Shown here: piece after piece, positions 1 through 8,773 of the stretch
Layout of the letters: each line of letters opens with the position of its first letter
How positions within the stretch are numbered: position 1 is the first letter of the stretch
Assembly (NCBI RefSeq): GCF_000300515.1
Contig: NZ_AMSI01000003.1
Span: 186,001-250,000 of the forward strand
Length of the DNA stretch: 64,000 nucleotides
Reading direction: 5' to 3'
Source of the DNA: Nitratireductor indicus C115
Lineage (GTDB): Bacteria > Pseudomonadota > Alphaproteobacteria > Rhizobiales > Rhizobiaceae
Translations under genes and position numbers: made by a program
The notes under the pieces: model-generated
What the model was told of the DNA's origin: nothing
Seen by the model: only the letters and a program-made list of their open reading frames with translations
Database searches by the model: none

Positions 1-1
1 C

Positions 2-1105
2 GAGCCGGCCGCCCTGCCCTTCGTCTGTGAGGCCGACCTGACACTGGCAGCCGGTGAAAGCCGTACCCATGTGGTGACGGTCGAGCTGCCCGCCGAGGGC
101 GGTCTTGCCAACGAGGTCGGCAATGGAGCCGAGGGCCGCAACTGTGCCGCGGTCGTGCCACCCCAGGCGGATGTGCGCGCCATGTCGATGGTGCCTGGTG
201 CCGCAGCCAATGGCGACGAACGTCCCTTCGACTGCCACGAATTCCGTGTGCTGGCAGAGGATGAAGGTCCGGATGTGCAGTGTTCGCCGGGTCTGGTGTT
301 CAACGGCGACGGGCGGTGCGTGTGCCCCGAGGGCACAAGCTTCCGCAACGGCCAGTGCGTCGGCACCTCCACCGTGCCGTTGCCCACGCCGCGTCCGCCG
401 GTCGATCCGCGCCCCGAGCGTCCTGACCGCCCGCAACCGGAGGCTCAGTGCCGCCTGCTGCCAGGTCAGATCCGGACACGGGATGGACAGTGTGTCTGCC
501 CGCGTGGAACGCGCCTCGTGGCGGGTGCCTGTCGCAAACCGGAAGTGCAGCGTGAATGCCCACAGGGCACCACGGGCCGCTATCCGGATTGCCGACCGAT
601 CGTGCGCCCGGTTTGCCCGCCCGGAACCACCGGCAGGCCGCCGAACTGCCGGCCGGTCGTGCAGCAATGCCGCCTGCTTCCGGGCCAGATCCGCACAAGG
701 GATGGACAATGTGTCTGCCCGCGCGGAACGCGTCTGGTGGCCGGAGCCTGCCGCAAGCCGGAAGTGCAGCGTGAATGCCCACGCGGCACCACGGGCAGGT
801 ATCCAAACTGCCGCCCGATCGTGCAGCAGTGCCGCCTGCTTCCGGGCCAGATTCGCACCAAGGACGGGCGTTGCGTCTGCCCGCGTGGAACGCGTCTGGT
901 GGCCGGTGCCTGCCGCAAGCCGGAAGTGCAGCGCGAATGCCCGCGCGGTACGGTTGGCAAGTTCCCCAACTGCCGCCCGATCGTTCGCCCGACCTGCCCG
1001 CCCGGAACGGTTGGCCGGCCACCGAACTGCCGCAAGGTGAACGTGGCGCCCCAACGGGTGACCCCGCAACTCCTGCGGCCACGCGACACGAACCGGATTC
1101 AGTAA
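2..1105 (+). CDS. Cys-rich repeat protein, C-terminal part (gene cut by window start)
   Basis: The frame is already open at the first bases, so only the last 367 or so residues of a longer protein are visible. The first 95 residues look like the end of a folded extracellular domain. After a Pro/Arg-rich linker comes an array of short Cys modules with patterns such as CVCPRGTRLVAGAC and CPPGTTGRPPNC, in which the cysteines recur at fixed spacing and probably form disulfides. This suggests a secreted or surface protein, but the signal peptide would lie outside the window. Function is unknown. A strong hairpin terminator follows the stop codon. I would call it a hypothetical Cys-rich repeat protein; confidence is high for coding, low for role. 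Confidence 0.75.
   Translation, partial: EPAALPFVCEADLTLAAGESRTHVVTVELPAEGGLANEVGNGAEGRNCAAVVPPQADVRAMSMVPGAAANGDERPFDCHEFRVLAEDEGPDVQCSPGLVFNGDGRCVCPEGTSFRNGQCVGTSTVPLPTPRPPVDPRPERPDRPQPEAQCRLLPGQIRTRDGQCVCPRGTRLVAGACRKPEVQRECPQGTTGRYPDCRPIVRPVCPPGTTGRPPNCRPVVQQCRLLPGQIRTRDGQCVCPRGTRLVAGACRKPEVQRECPRGTTGRYPNCRPIVQQCRLLPGQIRTKDGRCVCPRGTRLVAGACRKPEVQRECPRGTVGKFPNCRPIVRPTCPPGTVGRPPNCRKVNVAPQRVTPQLLRPRDTNRIQ
446..1039 (+). repeat. In-frame Cys-module repeat array inside the first gene
   Basis: Near-identical coding units begin at 446, 665 and 827, each opening with a QCRLLPGQIRT motif. Units two and three have a 162-bp (54-codon) period. The first unit is 219 bp because it holds an extra 57-bp (19-codon) CPPGTTGRPPNC module; a related extra module closes the third unit. 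The nucleotide identity between units suggests recent duplication or homogenisation. Confidence 0.8.
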
Positions 1106-1125
1106 CGAACCGGTTCTCACAACAA

Positions 1126-1160
1126 GGCCCCGCCAGTCCGCTGGCGGGGCCATTCTTCTC
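1126..1160 (+). terminator. Rho-independent terminator after the Cys-rich gene
   Basis: An 11-bp perfect GC-rich stem (1126-1136 with 1141-1151) has a TCCG loop and is followed by a T-rich stretch. It lies 20 bp after the stop codon. Confidence 0.75.
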
Positions 1161-1224
1161 AATGATGAATTTCAGACAGGTTCGTTCGAACGATACCTCG
1201 CCCGTTTGAAAACGGAATTGAGCC

Positions 1225-1968
1225 TTACCACGGCTGCCTTGCAGGCCCGATCGTGAATTCATTGACCGTTGTGTCTTCAGGCATATCAAGCGCAAAGGCC
1301 ACGACATCCGCTATACGATCAGGTGAAATCCCGAAATTGGCATAGAGCCCCTTCATTGCATCTGCAGTCTGTTGATCGCTGATGGTTCCAAGAAGCTCGG
1401 TGTTGATGGCGGCCGGATAGATCGTTGCCGTCCGGATATTCGTACCCTCCATCGCCGACTCCATGCGCAGAACTTCCATGAAATCGCGCACGAACCATTT
1501 CGTCCCACCGTAAACCGCGCCGCCAGGATAAGCCTTGAGACCAGCAACTGAAGAGGTGGCGAGAATATGACCCGATTTCTGCTTCAGAAATGTCGGCATC
1601 ACCGCCGCCACTCCGTTAAGAACGCCCTTGATGTTCACATCGACCATTCTGTCCCATTCATCCGTCTTGAGCGCGGAGACCGGACTGCTCGGCATCAGGC
1701 CGGCATTGAGGAAAATCGCATCGACACGCCCGAAAGCGTCCATTGCCAAGCGAACGATATCTTCGTTGCTGGACCGGCTGGTCACGTCCAGGGCGCGATG
1801 GATTGCATGACCGCCACCATTGACGATTTCATCTGCGATGGACTTCAGCCTGTCTTCACGTCGCGCGCCGAGAACAACCTTCGCCCCCTCCCCGGCAAGC
1901 CGCTTGGCAGCAGCTTCTCCTATGCCAGAAGAAGCTCCGGTAATGATAACAACTTTGTCTTTGATCAT
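1225..1968 (-). CDS. Short-chain dehydrogenase/reductase (SDR)
   Basis: A 247-residue classical SDR with a Rossmann fold. The cofactor motif TGASSGIG is at residues 10-17, NAG at 88-90, the active-site serine at 139 or 140, and the catalytic YxxxK pair at Y153 and K157. An Arg-Arg pair after the second strand (GARRED) favours NADP(H). Substrate cannot be read from sequence. It lies 31 bp downstream of a cupin gene on the same strand, probably as an operon, and the pair is divergent from a LysR-type regulator at 2497 that is the likely controller. Such cupin-SDR-LysR sets often accompany small-molecule oxidoreduction or detoxification, but that is inference. Confidence 0.9.
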   Translation of the reverse strand: MIKDKVVIITGASSGIGEAAAKRLAGEGAKVVLGARREDRLKSIADEIVNGGGHAIHRALDVTSRSSNEDIVRLAMDAFGRVDAIFLNAGLMPSSPVSALKTDEWDRMVDVNIKGVLNGVAAVMPTFLKQKSGHILATSSVAGLKAYPGGAVYGGTKWFVRDFMEVLRMESAMEGTNIRTATIYPAAINTELLGTISDQQTADAMKGLYANFGISPDRIADVVAFALDMPEDTTVNEFTIGPARQPW

Positions 1969-1999
1969 GGAATTTGAGCCTTACTGGTTTTCAGTTCGT

Positions 2000-2395
2000 T
2001 CAGCGTTCGTATTGTTCATCGGAGACCTGCTCCATCCAATCGACGGTCTTGCCGTCCTGAACTTCCTGGATGGCCATATGGGTCATGGCCGCATGGGGCG
2101 CTGCGCCATGCCAATGCTTTTCACCCGGTGGGAACCAGACCACGTCTCCACTCCGCACTTCTTCAATCGGCCCACCCCAGCGTTGAATACGTCCCGCTCC
2201 CGAGGTGATGACCAAAGTCTGGCCAAGCGGATGGGTGTGCCAAGCCGTACGGGCGCCGGCCTGAAACGTTACGCTCGCGCCTTGAACGCGTTCCTTGTCG
2301 AACGCATTGAAAAGCGCTTCGACATGCACGGTCCCCGTAAACCAATCGGTCGGACCAGGGTTTACGGAGCGGCTTTCAGCACGAATGATCTCCAT
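2000..2395 (-). CDS. Cupin-domain protein
   Basis: A 131-residue single-domain cupin. The first cupin motif appears as [17 protein letters not shown] and the second as [10 protein letters not shown], giving His ligands for a metal. The frame is open further upstream, but the ATG at 2395 is chosen because an AAAGGGA ribosome-binding site sits at a normal distance before it. Proteins of this type are annotated as cupin or carboxymuconolactone-decarboxylase-associated proteins, some with hydroxynitrile lyase activity; the exact reaction is not known here. It is first in a two-gene unit with the SDR and is divergent from the LysR gene across about 100 bp. Confidence 0.85.
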   Translation of the reverse strand: MEIIRAESRSVNPGPTDWFTGTVHVEALFNAFDKERVQGASVTFQAGARTAWHTHPLGQTLVITSGAGRIQRWGGPIEEVRSGDVVWFPPGEKHWHGAAPHAAMTHMAIQEVQDGKTVDWMEQVSDEQYER

Positions 2396-2496
2396 GGAAT
2401 GTCCCTTTCTTTTGCTTTGGTCCTCGCAATGTAGGCCGAGATGGTCTATTCGGTTAGGCATCATAATCTGGATGTACTGCTGAGTAATTCTCATCA

Positions 2497-3390
2497 ATGT
2501 CACGGGACGAGCTAAGCGATCTGAGCGCCTTCATCGCCGTTGCCAATGAACGCAGCTTCACAAAGGCAGCTGCCAGGCTCGGAGTGTCGGCTTCCGCCAT
2601 CAGCCATACGATCCGTGCGCTCGAAGAGCGGCTCGGGTTGCGCCTACTGACGCGAACGACCCGCAGTGTTTCAACGACAGAAGCAGGCGAGCGCCTCTTT
2701 CAGTCAATCGCCCCCCATTTCGAGCAAATCCGCACAGAGCTGGATGCGCTGAGCGAACTGCGGGACAAACCGGCCGGCACCATACGCATCAGCTCCGGTG
2801 TTCATGCAGTAGAGACCATCCTGCGGCCACGCCTGGCGGAATTCCTGCCTGAGTTTCCAGACATCAATGTCGAGGTTTCGGTAAATGATGGATTTGTAGA
2901 CATCGTTGGAGAACATTTCGATGCCGGCGTCAGGCTTGGGGAAGCCGTCAGCAAAGACATGATTGCCGTCCGGATAGGACCCGACTGGAGATTTGTCGTC
3001 GTCGGCACACCTGGATATTTCAGCAGGCGTTCACCGCCCGAACACCCAAGCGACCTGACCAATCATCAATGCATCAACCTAAGGCTGCCGTCAGCAGGAG
3101 GCCTTTATGCGTGGGAGTTCGAAAAGGATGGGCGCGAACTTAACGTGAAGGTCAGCGGGCAGCTCGGGTTTGACAGCATCATGCCCATACTGAACGCTGC
3201 CCTGGACGGTCACGGCCTCGCTTATGTTCCAGAGGATCTTGCCCTGTCGCACATTCAGGCGGGGCGGTTACGCATGGTTTTGACCGATTGGTGCCCGTAT
3301 ATCCAAGGATATCACCTCTATTATGCGAACCGCCGCCTGGCAGCGCCTGCATTTGCCAGACTGGTCGACGCACTCAGATACCGCCAATAA
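2497..3390 (+). CDS. LysR-family transcriptional regulator
   Basis: A 297-residue LysR-type regulator. The N-terminal winged helix-turn-helix covers residues 1-62 ([20 protein letters not shown]), followed by a linker helix and a periplasmic-binding-protein-like effector domain from about residue 90. It is transcribed away from the cupin-SDR pair, the usual arrangement for a LysR protein controlling its neighbour. The about 100-bp gap between the two starts should hold the operator. Effector unknown. It is the last host gene before the integrated element. Confidence 0.92.
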   Translation: MSRDELSDLSAFIAVANERSFTKAAARLGVSASAISHTIRALEERLGLRLLTRTTRSVSTTEAGERLFQSIAPHFEQIRTELDALSELRDKPAGTIRISSGVHAVETILRPRLAEFLPEFPDINVEVSVNDGFVDIVGEHFDAGVRLGEAVSKDMIAVRIGPDWRFVVVGTPGYFSRRSPPEHPSDLTNHQCINLRLPSAGGLYAWEFEKDGRELNVKVSGQLGFDSIMPILNAALDGHGLAYVPEDLALSHIQAGRLRMVLTDWCPYIQGYHLYYANRRLAAPAFARLVDALRYRQ

Positions 3391-3671
3391 GGTCTGCCAG
3401 GCTCTCTAAGCCGATTTCTGCCGCGCGGCGCTCTTGGCGAGCCTTTTCAGGAAGCGGAACGGAGAGCGGTTGATCTTTCGGCGGCGAAAACAGCCAATCA
3501 GAAACACTGATCCCGCCGGTCTATCCATGCGGATTCGTGAAGTCTCAGGCTGGAGAACGCACCGCCTGCATTTGTGCGTGATGACAGGTCCGCACACCTC
3601 GAATACAGTGAGTTACCGGGTTGCCATACAAGGTTCTCACGACACCACAAAGCCTTGAAAATCAAGGAAAA
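3391..3671. other. Host intergenic region left of the element
   Basis: No convincing gene was seen. Short frames here lack ribosome-binding sites and recognisable protein patterns. Before integration this DNA would have lain directly downstream of the tRNA(CAU) gene now found at 13398-13474. Confidence 0.5.
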
Positions 3672-3719
3672 TGGTGGGCCCGGAGGGACTCGAACCCCCA
3701 ACCAAGCGGTTATGAGCCG
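3672..3719 (-). repeat. Attachment site (left): 48-bp tRNA 3'-end copy
   Basis: These 48 bp are identical to 13398-13445, the 3' half of the tRNA(CAU) gene from its anticodon region to CCA. Identity stops sharply at both edges. It is the truncated tRNA copy expected at the distal end of an element inserted by a tRNA-specific tyrosine recombinase. Confidence 0.93.
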
Positions 3720-3856
3720 TATTTCCCCGCTTCTACATGAACCACATGAGATTTCAAGCTACACATTTAAGATATTGATTTAACAGCATAATCCTTTAAC
3801 ATCTGCCAAATCTCCGTCGCATTTGGTTCATTTGACACCACCGAAATGCGTGCTAT

Positions 3857-3876
3857 CTGTAGCTCAATTGTAGCTC
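3857..3876 (+). promoter_or_regulatory. Octamer pair next to left attachment site, possible integrase arm sites
   Basis: TGTAGCTC occurs at 3858-3865 and 3869-3876, 11 bp (one helical turn) apart, just upstream of the integrase start. The same octamer is clustered near the right end (13295-13341). The stretch 3857-3870 also equals the D-arm region of the tRNA target. Possible roles are recombinase arm binding or autoregulation of int. Confidence 0.45.
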
Positions 3877-3882
3877 GCGGGG

Positions 3883-5235
3883 ATGGATATGGCGACGAAA
3901 GCTGACCTCAAAGACACTCACTGTTCGAAGGCAAAGGCGACCGGAAAACGGTACGAAATTTTCGATACGCGCGTGCCCGCATTTGGCATCCGTGTGAGCC
4001 CAAAAGGAGCGGTCACGTTCATCATCTTCACGCGCTTTCCGGGCGGCAAGAGCCCGACGCGCGTTACGCTCGGAAGCTATCCGGCGATGGCGCTGGCCCA
4101 TGCACGCCGCAAGGCGGACGACTGGAAAGACAAAATCAAAGCCGGAACCGATCCCCGACTCGAGGAAGAACAAGAGCGGAAGGCGCTGGAACGAAAGCGC
4201 GTGAACACGTGGAGAGCGGTTGTCGATGACTATATCGCAGACATGCCGAACCGAAAGCGCAATCGCCACATTGAGCAAGACGAACGCGAAATCCGCCGCG
4301 AACTTCTGGAACGCAAGGATCGCAAGACGGGCAAAGTGACGTGGTCAAATCCCTGGGCAGACAAACCTGTGGCGGATATCACCGATAGCGATATTGCCGA
4401 ACTAATCGCCGCCATTCGTGACCGCCCAGCACCCGGAATGGCCTATGTCGCGCTGGGCCACGCCAAGGCAATTTTCGGCTGGGCGATGTGGCCCGAACGG
4501 CGAAGCGGCTACGACCTCGCAGACGACCCAACGCGCAATATCAAACCGAAACACGTCGGACTCGCATCCAAGCAGGACCGCGCCCGTGTCCGCGTGTTCG
4601 GCGATCAGGAAATCCGGGCATTCTGGAAAGCGGCAGATACAACCCCCTACCCGCTCGGTCCATTTTACAAACTCCTGATGCTCACGGGACAACGAAAGAG
4701 CGAAGTGTCCGACGCCAGATGGCCGGAATTCGACCTTACGCGGAACGTTTGGACCGTCCCGCCGGAGCGATTCAAATCCGGACAATCTCATATCGTTCCA
4801 CTGTCATCAGATGCCGTCACGCTGCTCAATTCGCTGGACCGTTTCGAAGGCGAGACTGCGGGCGATTGCCTGTTTTCGACCACGGGGGGCCAAAAACCAA
4901 TCAACGGTTTCAGCCGCGCAAAATCAGCCCTCGACACTGCAATGCTGGCCGCGCTGCGGAAGGACGACCCGGACGCCACCCTCGCCCCCTGGACTTTCCA
5001 TGACGTGCGGCGAACGGTCCGGACTCGCCTGTCGGCATTGAAAGTGAATCGTGACGTGGCCGAACTGGTAATCGGCCACGGCAAGAAGGGTCTCGACCGT
5101 GTTTACGATCACCACGAATTCGAACCGGAAATGCGCGAAGCCCTTGAAAAATGGGCCATCGCGTTGCGCGGGATAGTGAATCCGACGCCTACCGGCAACG
5201 TTACGCGACTCGACGACCATCGGGCGACCGCCTGA
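3883..5235 (+). CDS. int: P4-type tyrosine integrase
   Basis: A 450-residue site-specific recombinase with an N-terminal DUF4102-like arm-binding domain (residues 1-90), a core-binding helical domain (about 105-225) and a C-terminal catalytic domain. The catalytic set is complete: R271 in LTGQRKSE, H373 and R376 in FHDVRRT, H399 in IGHG, and the nucleophile Y408 nine residues later. It presumably integrates and excises the element at the tRNA(CAU) 3' end; it lies 163 bp from the left attachment copy. An alternative ATG six bases downstream (3889) is possible and better spaced from the GGGG upstream. A hairpin terminator follows at 5261. Confidence 0.95.
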   Translation: MDMATKADLKDTHCSKAKATGKRYEIFDTRVPAFGIRVSPKGAVTFIIFTRFPGGKSPTRVTLGSYPAMALAHARRKADDWKDKIKAGTDPRLEEEQERKALERKRVNTWRAVVDDYIADMPNRKRNRHIEQDEREIRRELLERKDRKTGKVTWSNPWADKPVADITDSDIAELIAAIRDRPAPGMAYVALGHAKAIFGWAMWPERRSGYDLADDPTRNIKPKHVGLASKQDRARVRVFGDQEIRAFWKAADTTPYPLGPFYKLLMLTGQRKSEVSDARWPEFDLTRNVWTVPPERFKSGQSHIVPLSSDAVTLLNSLDRFEGETAGDCLFSTTGGQKPINGFSRAKSALDTAMLAALRKDDPDATLAPWTFHDVRRTVRTRLSALKVNRDVAELVIGHGKKGLDRVYDHHEFEPEMREALEKWAIALRGIVNPTPTGNVTRLDDHRATA

Positions 5236-5260
5236 ATTAATACTTATCAATACTTTTAAC

Positions 5261-5296
5261 AGCCCGCCCGGTTTCGCATCGCGGCGGGCTTTGTTT
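5261..5296 (+). terminator. Rho-independent terminator after integrase
   Basis: AGCCCGCC at 5261-5268 pairs with GGCGGGCT at 5283-5290, followed by TTGTTT. It separates int from the alpA-primase unit, so the two are probably transcribed separately. Confidence 0.7.
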
Positions 5297-5440
5297 CGAG
5301 TGCGAAATGACTGGTCTATGCAATAGGCTGACCGGTCGATATTATCAAAATGTAGCGCAAATAACTAACTTAAACACAAAATATGCGAGTATTAAAAGTC
5401 TATTAACACGACATTTAGTGTTTGGTGCTACGAGTGTTTC

Positions 5441-5458
5441 GCATTCGGTGCATTCGGT
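5441..5458 (+). promoter_or_regulatory. Tandem 9-bp repeat upstream of the AlpA-like gene
   Basis: GCATTCGGT occurs twice in direct succession, followed by a third partial match, 20-35 bp before the alpA-like start. A looser version (GCATTTGGTTCATTTG) lies at about 3819-3834 before int. It may be a regulator or excisionase site; this rests on repetition only. Confidence 0.35.
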
Positions 5459-5476
5459 TGAACAGAAAGAAAGGAA

Positions 5477-5677
5477 ATGAAATTGAAATTTTTAAAGATG
5501 AATGAAGTAGTTCAGCGTATCGGATTGAACAAGGCAAGCATCTATCGCCTGATGGCGGCGGGTGAGTTCCCGCGAAGTGTCAAAATTTCAGAAATTCGCG
5601 TCGCATGGATTGAGTCGGAGGTGGACGCGTGGATGGCCGAACGAGTCGCCGCACGCGACGAACGGATCGCAGCGTGA
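5477..5677 (+). CDS. AlpA-family regulator / excisionase-like HTH protein
   Basis: A 66-residue protein matching the AlpA pattern: LKMNEVVQRIGLNKASIYRLM is the winged helix-turn-helix and EVDAWMAERVA the C-terminal helix. AlpA proteins of P4-like satellites and integrative islands activate excision and element genes, and MerR/Xis-like relatives act as directionality factors. Start supported by an AAAGGAA ribosome-binding site. It is the first gene of the rightward replication block. The AT-rich stretch with tandem 9-bp repeats just upstream probably holds its promoter. Confidence 0.85.
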   Translation: MKLKFLKMNEVVQRIGLNKASIYRLMAAGEFPRSVKISEIRVAWIESEVDAWMAERVAARDERIAA

Positions 5678-5742
5678 TGATACGAAAACGGCGACCGATT
5701 TGGAGCCCGGTCGCCGAAAATAGAAAGGATTGAAAGCTAAAA

Positions 5743-6066
5743 ATGTATACTAAAAATAATACAATCTCCAGTGATTGTCAAATTTTCGAGATCACAATTG
5801 GCCGGACGAACGCCGTCGCGGATGACGTGGTTCGACATTTGGTCGCGGCGGGCGTCAAGTTCTATCGGCGAAAACAAGATGATCGGCTAACTGCCCCGAT
5901 TTCAGGCGGTCGCACCGTCGCAGCGACGAACGCCGTTATCCTTCGGGCGGTCGAGCAACGGTGCGAGTTTATCAAAAACGGCAGGCGGGTCGATGCTCCT
6001 GCCGCGCTGGTCACGGCAATACGAATCTCCCCGGTGTGGCCGGATTATCGGGAGGTGCGTCGATGA
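5743..6066 (+). CDS. Small protein of unknown function coupled to the primase
   Basis: A 107-residue protein with no family I recognise. It has a mixed alpha/beta look, with an Arg-rich centre (KFYRRKQDDRL) and no membrane segment. A GAAAGGA ribosome-binding site precedes its ATG. Its stop overlaps the start of the primase gene as ATGA (6063-6066), so the two are translationally coupled and it probably works in replication or its control. Base composition at its 5' end is AT-rich. Confidence 0.7.
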   Translation: MYTKNNTISSDCQIFEITIGRTNAVADDVVRHLVAAGVKFYRRKQDDRLTAPISGGRTVAATNAVILRAVEQRCEFIKNGRRVDAPAALVTAIRISPVWPDYREVRR

Positions 6067-8417
6067 GCGCGCTTCAAACCGCCAAAGAGCTTGCTGAAGA
6101 AGGCTGGCCTATTCTCGCGGCGAACAGCAACAAAATTCCACTCCACAGATGGGGAGAGACGCAACTCACTGCGGAAGATATCGCCCGATATTTCTCCGAT
6201 ACTTCGAATATGGTCGGCATCATCACCGGTCAGCGATCCGGGATATTCGTCATCGACCCGGACGAGAAGGACGGGAAAGGCGGTATTGCCACGTTTCTAG
6301 CGGCTGGAAACGTTCCGGCGACTTTCACGGTCGAAACCCGTTCCGGTGGGCGTCACTATTATTTCCGCCATCCGGGGGCAGGAACGTCAATCGTTACAAA
6401 GTCCGACATCCTCCCCGGCGTGGACGTGCGAGGGGATGGCGGTTATGTCGTGGCGCCCGGTAATGACGGTTATCGGGTTATAGATCGCCGCCCGATTGCC
6501 GACGCGCCGGAATGGCTCCTAAGGCTTGTCGCCAAGCAGGGGCTGCCCGGCGTTGAAACAATCCCGGAACCGATTAACCCACTCACGACTGAAGAACACG
6601 CGAAAGCGCTACGACGTGCTGAAATCTACCTCAGTAACCTCGATGCGAACTGTGACCGGGATAAATGGCTTTCCGCATTGATGGCCGTTCACGCGATGAC
6701 GCATGGAAGTGCTGAAGGCTTCGAAGTCGCTGACCGATGGAGCGCCACCGGGGGTGAACGCTACAAGGGCTCCAAGGACGTTGCGCGACGATGGCGGTCC
6801 TTCACGTTTGATCGTACCGGCGGGATTGGTGAAGGCACGTTGCGTCACCTGACCCGGGGAACCAATGCCGCGCTCGAAATCGCGTTTCCCGATATTCCTG
6901 TGGGTAATTTTTTGCCGATAGCGTCAGAGGCACCAAGGGAACGCCCGAAGGTTTATCTATCAGTCGAACTGCACGAGGTCGCTGACATTACGGAAGCAGC
7001 GCTGATTGCAGACGGAACGCCTTTCTACCAGCGGGGAGGAACCCTTCGGCAGCCGGTCCAAACCGACGCCGGGATGATCCTTTCCGAAGTTGAGGCGCGG
7101 ACTGTTCAAGATAAGATGTCGCGGGCGGCACGCTTCATCGTTGTTTCGGATGATAAGAAAACGGGCAAGCCTGTCGAGTCACAGGTCAAGCCCCCTTTGG
7201 AAATCGCGTCAATTATAATGTCGCGAAACGCCGAGTGGAAATTCCCCGTAGTCAACGGCATTATTTCCGCGCCGACCATGCGACCCGATGGCAGCCTGAT
7301 CCTGCGATCCGGCTTCGATGCTGCAACGGGCCTTATCGTTTCCGAGTCGATTGATCTGCCCGTTATCTCGGAAACGCCGACACGGGATGAGGCGCTGACA
7401 GCCTTGCAGCTTATTCGCGACCTGTTCAATGAGTCCCCGTTCAAGGATGAAGCGTCACGAACCGTTGCCGTGTCGGCTGTCATGACGGCAGTGCTCCGTG
7501 GTGCGCTGGATCGTGCGCCGCTTCACGCTTTTTCAGCGCCAGAGGCCGGAACTGGTAAGTCGTTTGCTTGCGATATTGCCGCTGCCGTCATCTATGGCTC
7601 CGATTCAATGCGCTCAATCTCGATGGGATCACGTCACGAAGAATTTGAAAAACGACTCGTGACGGAAATCATGGCGGGTCAGCCCACGATCTTGATTGAT
7701 AACGTCAACAGGGCGATGGGCGGCGAGTTCTTCTGCCAAGCCATTGAACGACCTGAAGTGTCTATGCGCGTTCTTGGTAAATCGGAAAGTCGGACAGCGC
7801 GGAACACCCACACGCTATTTGCCACCGGGAACAATCTCCGAGTTCTTGATGACGTGGTGCGGCGTACCGTCCGGGCGCAACTCGATGCTGGAATGGAATC
7901 TCCGTGGCGTCGAAAGTTCACCGGCAACCCCATTGCCACCGTCCGCGCCGACCGTGGGCGTTATCTCGCTGCGGTTTTCACTATCGCCAGAGCGTATGCG
8001 GCAGCCGGTGAGCCTGTCGTTGCCGACTCGTTTGGTTCATTCGGTGAGTGGTCGCGGCGGGTCCGTCAGCCGTTGATTTGGCTCGGAATGGCCGATCCGT
8101 TGCTCACGCAAGATGAGTTAAAAAGCGATGATGACGCTCGCGACGTGCTGGCGATAGTACTGGCAAATTGGCCTACCGGGCAGATTTATACCGCCCGCGA
8201 ACTTGTCAGTGAGGCCAATTCGGTAAGCACGGAATTTACGGCGGCGCTTCAACAGGTCCCCGCAGGGTCCCCGCAAGGGTCCCCGCTTGACGTTCAAAAA
8301 CTGGGCACTTGGCTCAAAAATAACGCCGGTAAAATTATCGACGGGCGTAAAATTGTCTTCGAGAAAGACAGTCACACGAAGACTAATAAATACCGCGTGG
8401 AATTAGCTGGATTTTAG
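6063..8417 (+). CDS. Bifunctional primase-polymerase / helicase-like ATPase replication protein
   Basis: A 784-residue replication protein. The N-terminal archaeo-eukaryotic primase (prim-pol) domain shows the metal-binding D65 and D67 in VIDPDE, SGGRHYYF with H98, and GVDVRGDGGYVVAPG. A linker follows, then a P-loop ATPase with Walker A EAGTGKS near residue 496 and Walker B ILIDN near 544, likely a ring helicase as in P4 alpha or SaPI Rep. The ATG at 6063 is chosen over a longer upstream frame because it overlaps the preceding stop codon (ATGA). The end of the gene already contains three copies of an iteron that continues past the stop codon, so the protein probably acts on an origin lying next to its own gene. 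Confidence 0.9.
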   Translation: MSALQTAKELAEEGWPILAANSNKIPLHRWGETQLTAEDIARYFSDTSNMVGIITGQRSGIFVIDPDEKDGKGGIATFLAAGNVPATFTVETRSGGRHYYFRHPGAGTSIVTKSDILPGVDVRGDGGYVVAPGNDGYRVIDRRPIADAPEWLLRLVAKQGLPGVETIPEPINPLTTEEHAKALRRAEIYLSNLDANCDRDKWLSALMAVHAMTHGSAEGFEVADRWSATGGERYKGSKDVARRWRSFTFDRTGGIGEGTLRHLTRGTNAALEIAFPDIPVGNFLPIASEAPRERPKVYLSVELHEVADITEAALIADGTPFYQRGGTLRQPVQTDAGMILSEVEARTVQDKMSRAARFIVVSDDKKTGKPVESQVKPPLEIASIIMSRNAEWKFPVVNGIISAPTMRPDGSLILRSGFDAATGLIVSESIDLPVISETPTRDEALTALQLIRDLFNESPFKDEASRTVAVSAVMTAVLRGALDRAPLHAFSAPEAGTGKSFACDIAAAVIYGSDSMRSISMGSRHEEFEKRLVTEIMAGQPTILIDNVNRAMGGEFFCQAIERPEVSMRVLGKSESRTARNTHTLFATGNNLRVLDDVVRRTVRAQLDAGMESPWRRKFTGNPIATVRADRGRYLAAVFTIARAYAAAGEPVVADSFGSFGEWSRRVRQPLIWLGMADPLLTQDELKSDDDARDVLAIVLANWPTGQIYTARELVSEANSVSTEFTAALQQVPAGSPQGSPLDVQKLGTWLKNNAGKIIDGRKIVFEKDSHTKTNKYRVELAGF

Positions 8418-8520
8418 CGGGGACCTGCGGGGACCTTGCGGAGGCTTGTTTTTCCGGTCCCCGCATAATTGTTCTTTATTTTACAAGGTGTTGCGACGCT
8501 TTGCGGGGACTGCGGGGACC
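8255..8520. other. Iteron cluster, candidate replication origin of the element
   Basis: The nonamer GGTCCCCGC or its complement occurs at 8255-8263, 8266-8274, 8278-8286, 8417-8425, 8427-8435, 8456-8464 and 8512-8520, with an 8-of-9 copy at 8503-8510. Copies are spaced 9 to 12 bp within groups, in opposite orientations on the two sides, and flank an AT-rich stretch at about 8465-8490. This matches the layout of SaPI origins, where Rep iterons flank an AT-rich unwinding region directly after rep. No gene is seen from 8418 to 8773. Confidence 0.7.
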
Positions 8521-8773
8521 CTTTTACATTTTAAGTGTTTTTCATTCATATCTATACCCTCCCTCATGGTGTGCTGGAATCCCAACAGCCGGGAACTCCA
8601 CAAAGCTCCCCGCACCCGCCCGCAACTGGTAATTGGCAGGTCGAAACGCCCGCTCTTCGCATCCTCCGGTCCCTTAACATTTTTCACTCACAACACCGAT
8701 CAGCGGCTTACAACCGCGTGGTTATATGACTTAACCTTCTCAATACATTGAATCATATGCTATTCAAGAGGAA

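Noticed and set aside
3406-3597. A 63-codon leftward frame in the gap next to the element
   Set aside because: No ribosome-binding site and no recognisable protein pattern; composition is like random high-GC DNA.
3672-3719. A separate tRNA gene at the left end
   Set aside because: Only 48 nt match the tRNA 3' half. The D arm and 5' acceptor strand are absent, so it is an attachment-site copy.
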